Origin: DASULA01 sp036278435
Lineage (GTDB): Bacteria; Actinomycetota; Actinomycetes; Mycobacteriales; DASULA01
Length of the DNA stretch: 5,049 bases
Reading direction: 5' to 3'
Assembly (NCBI GenBank): GCA_036278435.1
Contig: DASULA010000244.1
Coordinates: forward strand, 1 to 5,049
In this document: positions 3,353 to 5,049 of the stretch, piece after piece
Numbering within the stretch: position 1 is the first letter of the stretch
How the letters are laid out: each line of letters begins with the position of its first letter
The notes under the pieces: model-generated
The model's database searches: none
Told to the model about the DNA's origin: nothing
What the model saw: the letters and a program-made list of their open reading frames with translations, nothing else
Made by a program: the position numbers and the translations under genes

Positions 3353-5049
3353 CTATCGGGTCGGCTCGTCCAGGTCGGATCGGCGGATACCGCGCCGGTT
3401 GGCCGGTTGGCCGTCCATGCCGGTGGCCCAGACCTGCCGGGTTTCGATGCCGGCCGGCTTGAGAGCCGCGGCGAGCTGGACGGGTGTCCACCCGGTGTAG
3501 GTGTCCGGGTAGGCCTGTGCGAGTCGGGCGCACAACACGTCGGAGTGCGCCCGCTCATCGACGCCGATCGCTTCGGCCAGGTCGTCGCGGATGTTGCGCT
3601 CGTGGCGTTCGGCGACCGGGGCGTCTCCGATCGCGGCACCGGTCAGGGTCCCGGCCGCGTCGCGTAGTGCGCGGCCGCGCTGGCAGATCGTCTCGGCGTC
3701 GCGGCCGTCGGCCAGGTAGGTGCGGACCACGCTGGATGCCACTTCGTCGCCGCTGTCGCCGGTGCCGCGGAGTAGACCGACACCCTTGGCGTCGGCGGAC
3801 AGGGTCGCGGCGTTGAGGCCCTCGGAATACGCCCCGGCGCCGAGGACCACCTCGGACACGTCCCGGGACATCACGCGCAGTGCGAACCGGATGCCGAACT
3901 GGTCGCGGAACCCCGAGGGCATGCTGTCCTTGTCGGGCTTTTGTGTGCTGGCCAGGAAGTGGACGCCGACCGCGGGGGCGGCCTTGACCAGGTCGGTCAG
4001 GACCTCGTAGATCTCCTTGCCGTAGGTCCCGTGGCCCAGTGCCCGTTGGATTTCGTCGGCCACGACCAGGACCACGGGCATGCCGTAGCGGGTGGACCGG
4101 GCGATGGCTTCGGTGAGTTTGCCCTCCGGGGTGACGCTGGGGGGCAGGTTGCGCAGGGTGCGGTACCGCCGGTCAACCTCGACCTGAAGTTCCTGCATGT
4201 CCGCGAGGAACTCCGCGACCGGGTCAACCCCGGTGTCGGGGTCGGGGCGGTCACCGAACTGGATGCGGTGCGCGACGTGGCGGAACGGCACCCAGTCCGG
4301 CGAGCCCTTGAAGTCGTACACGTACATCCGCACATCGGGGTCCAACGCGGCGGCGAGCGCGGGGAGCCGAGCGGAGAACGTCTTACCCATCCTCGGGATC
4401 GCACCGACCAACATCGCGGTCCACATCAGACACAGCGGCACCGTCGCGCCGCGCTCGTTCACCCCGAACCCGAACGGCTGCCAGAAGTTCACCCGGGCGG
4501 TGGTGACCAGCGGGGACCGGCCGGCAGGCACGGACAGCGGGTCGACATCGGCCACCCACATCACGACCCGCCGGGCCGACCCGGTGCCGCCACGCTGGCG
4601 GGACAGGAACACTTGCCGCTCGTCGCGGTCGAGTCCGCTGGAGATCTCCACCCGGCGGCTGATCGCACGGTCGGCGGTCTGACCGGGCGGCAGGTCAACC
4701 ACCACCCGGAACCCGGCACCGTCGCGGGAGATCGGCTCGGCGAAGGTGACCCGGTCCTTGTCGGTGGCCAGCTTCGCCGCGATGAACGCATGGGACACCA
4801 CGTCGGGGGTCAGCTTGCGGACGGCCTGCGGTATCACCGCGTGCGCCACCAGTGGCCGATCCGCACGCCGCCCGGCCACACCGAGGGCGGCCACCACGGC
4901 GGCCAGTCCGGCGTAGGCGACACCGTGGGGTGCCAACTCCCACACCGCGACACCACCACCGGTACCCGCACCGGCGGACACCCCCGCGGCGGTGAGCCTG
5001 GTCTTGATCCGCTCGGCACGGGCACGGGCGATCGCCAGGTGACCAGACA
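3353..5049 (-). CDS. FtsK/SpoIIIE-type DNA translocase of an actinomycete conjugative element (Tra-like); 5' end beyond window
   Basis: The frame is open from the right edge to TAG 3355-3353. A GTG at 4981 could start a 542-aa protein, but 22 further in-frame codons upstream (including HLAIARARAERIKTRL) read as coding, so the start probably lies outside. Numbering from 4981, one membrane segment is likely at about 19-37. A variant Walker A GAIPRMGKT lies at 193-201, Walker B PVVLVVADE at 302-310, and FLASTQKP at 342-349 matches the FtsK post-Walker B motif. Residues 460-542 (including WTPVQLAAALKPAGI and ANRRGIRRSDL) look like a C-terminal winged-helix DNA-binding part. Streptomyces-type Tra proteins of this family pump double-stranded DNA through hyphae as membrane hexamers. 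The gene's place beside a replication module favours conjugative transfer over chromosome segregation. Confidence 0.92.
   Translation of the reverse strand, partial: SGHLAIARARAERIKTRLTAAGVSAGAGTGGGVAVWELAPHGVAYAGLAAVVAALGVAGRRADRPLVAHAVIPQAVRKLTPDVVSHAFIAAKLATDKDRVTFAEPISRDGAGFRVVVDLPPGQTADRAISRRVEISSGLDRDERQVFLSRQRGGTGSARRVVMWVADVDPLSVPAGRSPLVTTARVNFWQPFGFGVNERGATVPLCLMWTAMLVGAIPRMGKTFSARLPALAAALDPDVRMYVYDFKGSPDWVPFRHVAHRIQFGDRPDPDTGVDPVAEFLADMQELQVEVDRRYRTLRNLPPSVTPEGKLTEAIARSTRYGMPVVLVVADEIQRALGHGTYGKEIYEVLTDLVKAAPAVGVHFLASTQKPDKDSMPSGFRDQFGIRFALRVMSRDVSEVVLGAGAYSEGLNAATLSADAKGVGLLRGTGDSGDEVASSVVRTYLADGRDAETICQRGRALRDAAGTLTGAAIGDAPVAERHERNIRDDLAEAIGVDERAHSDVLCARLAQAYPDTYTGWTPVQLAAALKPAGIETRQVWATGMDGQPANRRGIRRSDLDEPTR

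Noticed and set aside
4197..4682. 161-codon plus-strand open frame opposite the translocase
   Set aside because: The minus strand carries clear FtsK-family motifs here; the plus frame is compositional shadow.
3353..4981. GTG 4981 as the true start of the translocase
   Set aside because: No SD stands out before it, and the in-frame upstream codons look like coding sequence, so the gene is treated as running off the window.
1..5049. CRISPR array, tRNA/att site or integrase
   Set aside because: No regularly spaced repeats, tRNA-like cloverleaf or recombinase motifs were found in the window.

Overview
The window is high-GC DNA (about 70 % by eye) with GC-rich third codon positions, Shine-Dalgarno (SD) motifs of the AGGAG type and protein families typical of filamentous Actinomycetota (Streptomyces or Micromonospora-like). 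All nine supported genes lie on the minus strand, so the region reads right to left. I see no credible gene on the plus strand, no RNA gene, no CRISPR array and no integrase or att site. There is no gene-free stretch longer than about 120 bases.

Layout in transcription order: (1) an FtsK/SpoIIIE-type DNA translocase of the actinomycete conjugative-element kind, whose 5' end lies beyond the right edge (5049-3353). (2) A gap of about 118 bases with CTAG-containing repeats. (3) Six small genes: a 59-aa Cys-rich protein (3234-3055), a 49-aa zinc ribbon (2970-2821), a 143-aa NUDIX hydrolase (2733-2302), a 60-aa CxxC protein (2289-2107), a 72-aa protein with a Gly-rich RHIM-like segment and a zinc ribbon (2019-1801), and a 40-aa zinc-finger peptide (1801-1679). 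(4) A replication pair: an archaeo-eukaryotic primase-type Prim-Pol protein (1601-693) overlapping by ATGA a RepA/AAA_25-type RecA-fold ATPase (696-1) that runs off the left edge.

Together this looks like the transfer and replication core of an actinomycete integrative and conjugative element (AICE) or a related plasmid. The FtsK-like protein would move double-stranded DNA between mycelial cells. The Prim-Pol and the ATPase would prime and unwind the element during its autonomous phase. The NUDIX protein may be a counterpart of pSAM2 Pif, an immunity factor with a NUDIX motif. The roles of the five Cys-rich small proteins are unknown.

The most unusual signal is non-coding. Four of the gaps between the small genes hold strong inverted repeats that fall into two families. 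Two of these gaps (2029-2112 and 2977-3060) are diverged copies of one 84-base block that runs from the stop codon of one small gene to the SD of the next. Each block carries two overlapping, mutually exclusive hairpins, with at least one compensatory base-pair change between the copies. The second point of interest is the RHIM/BASS-like amyloid-motif resemblance in the 72-aa protein.
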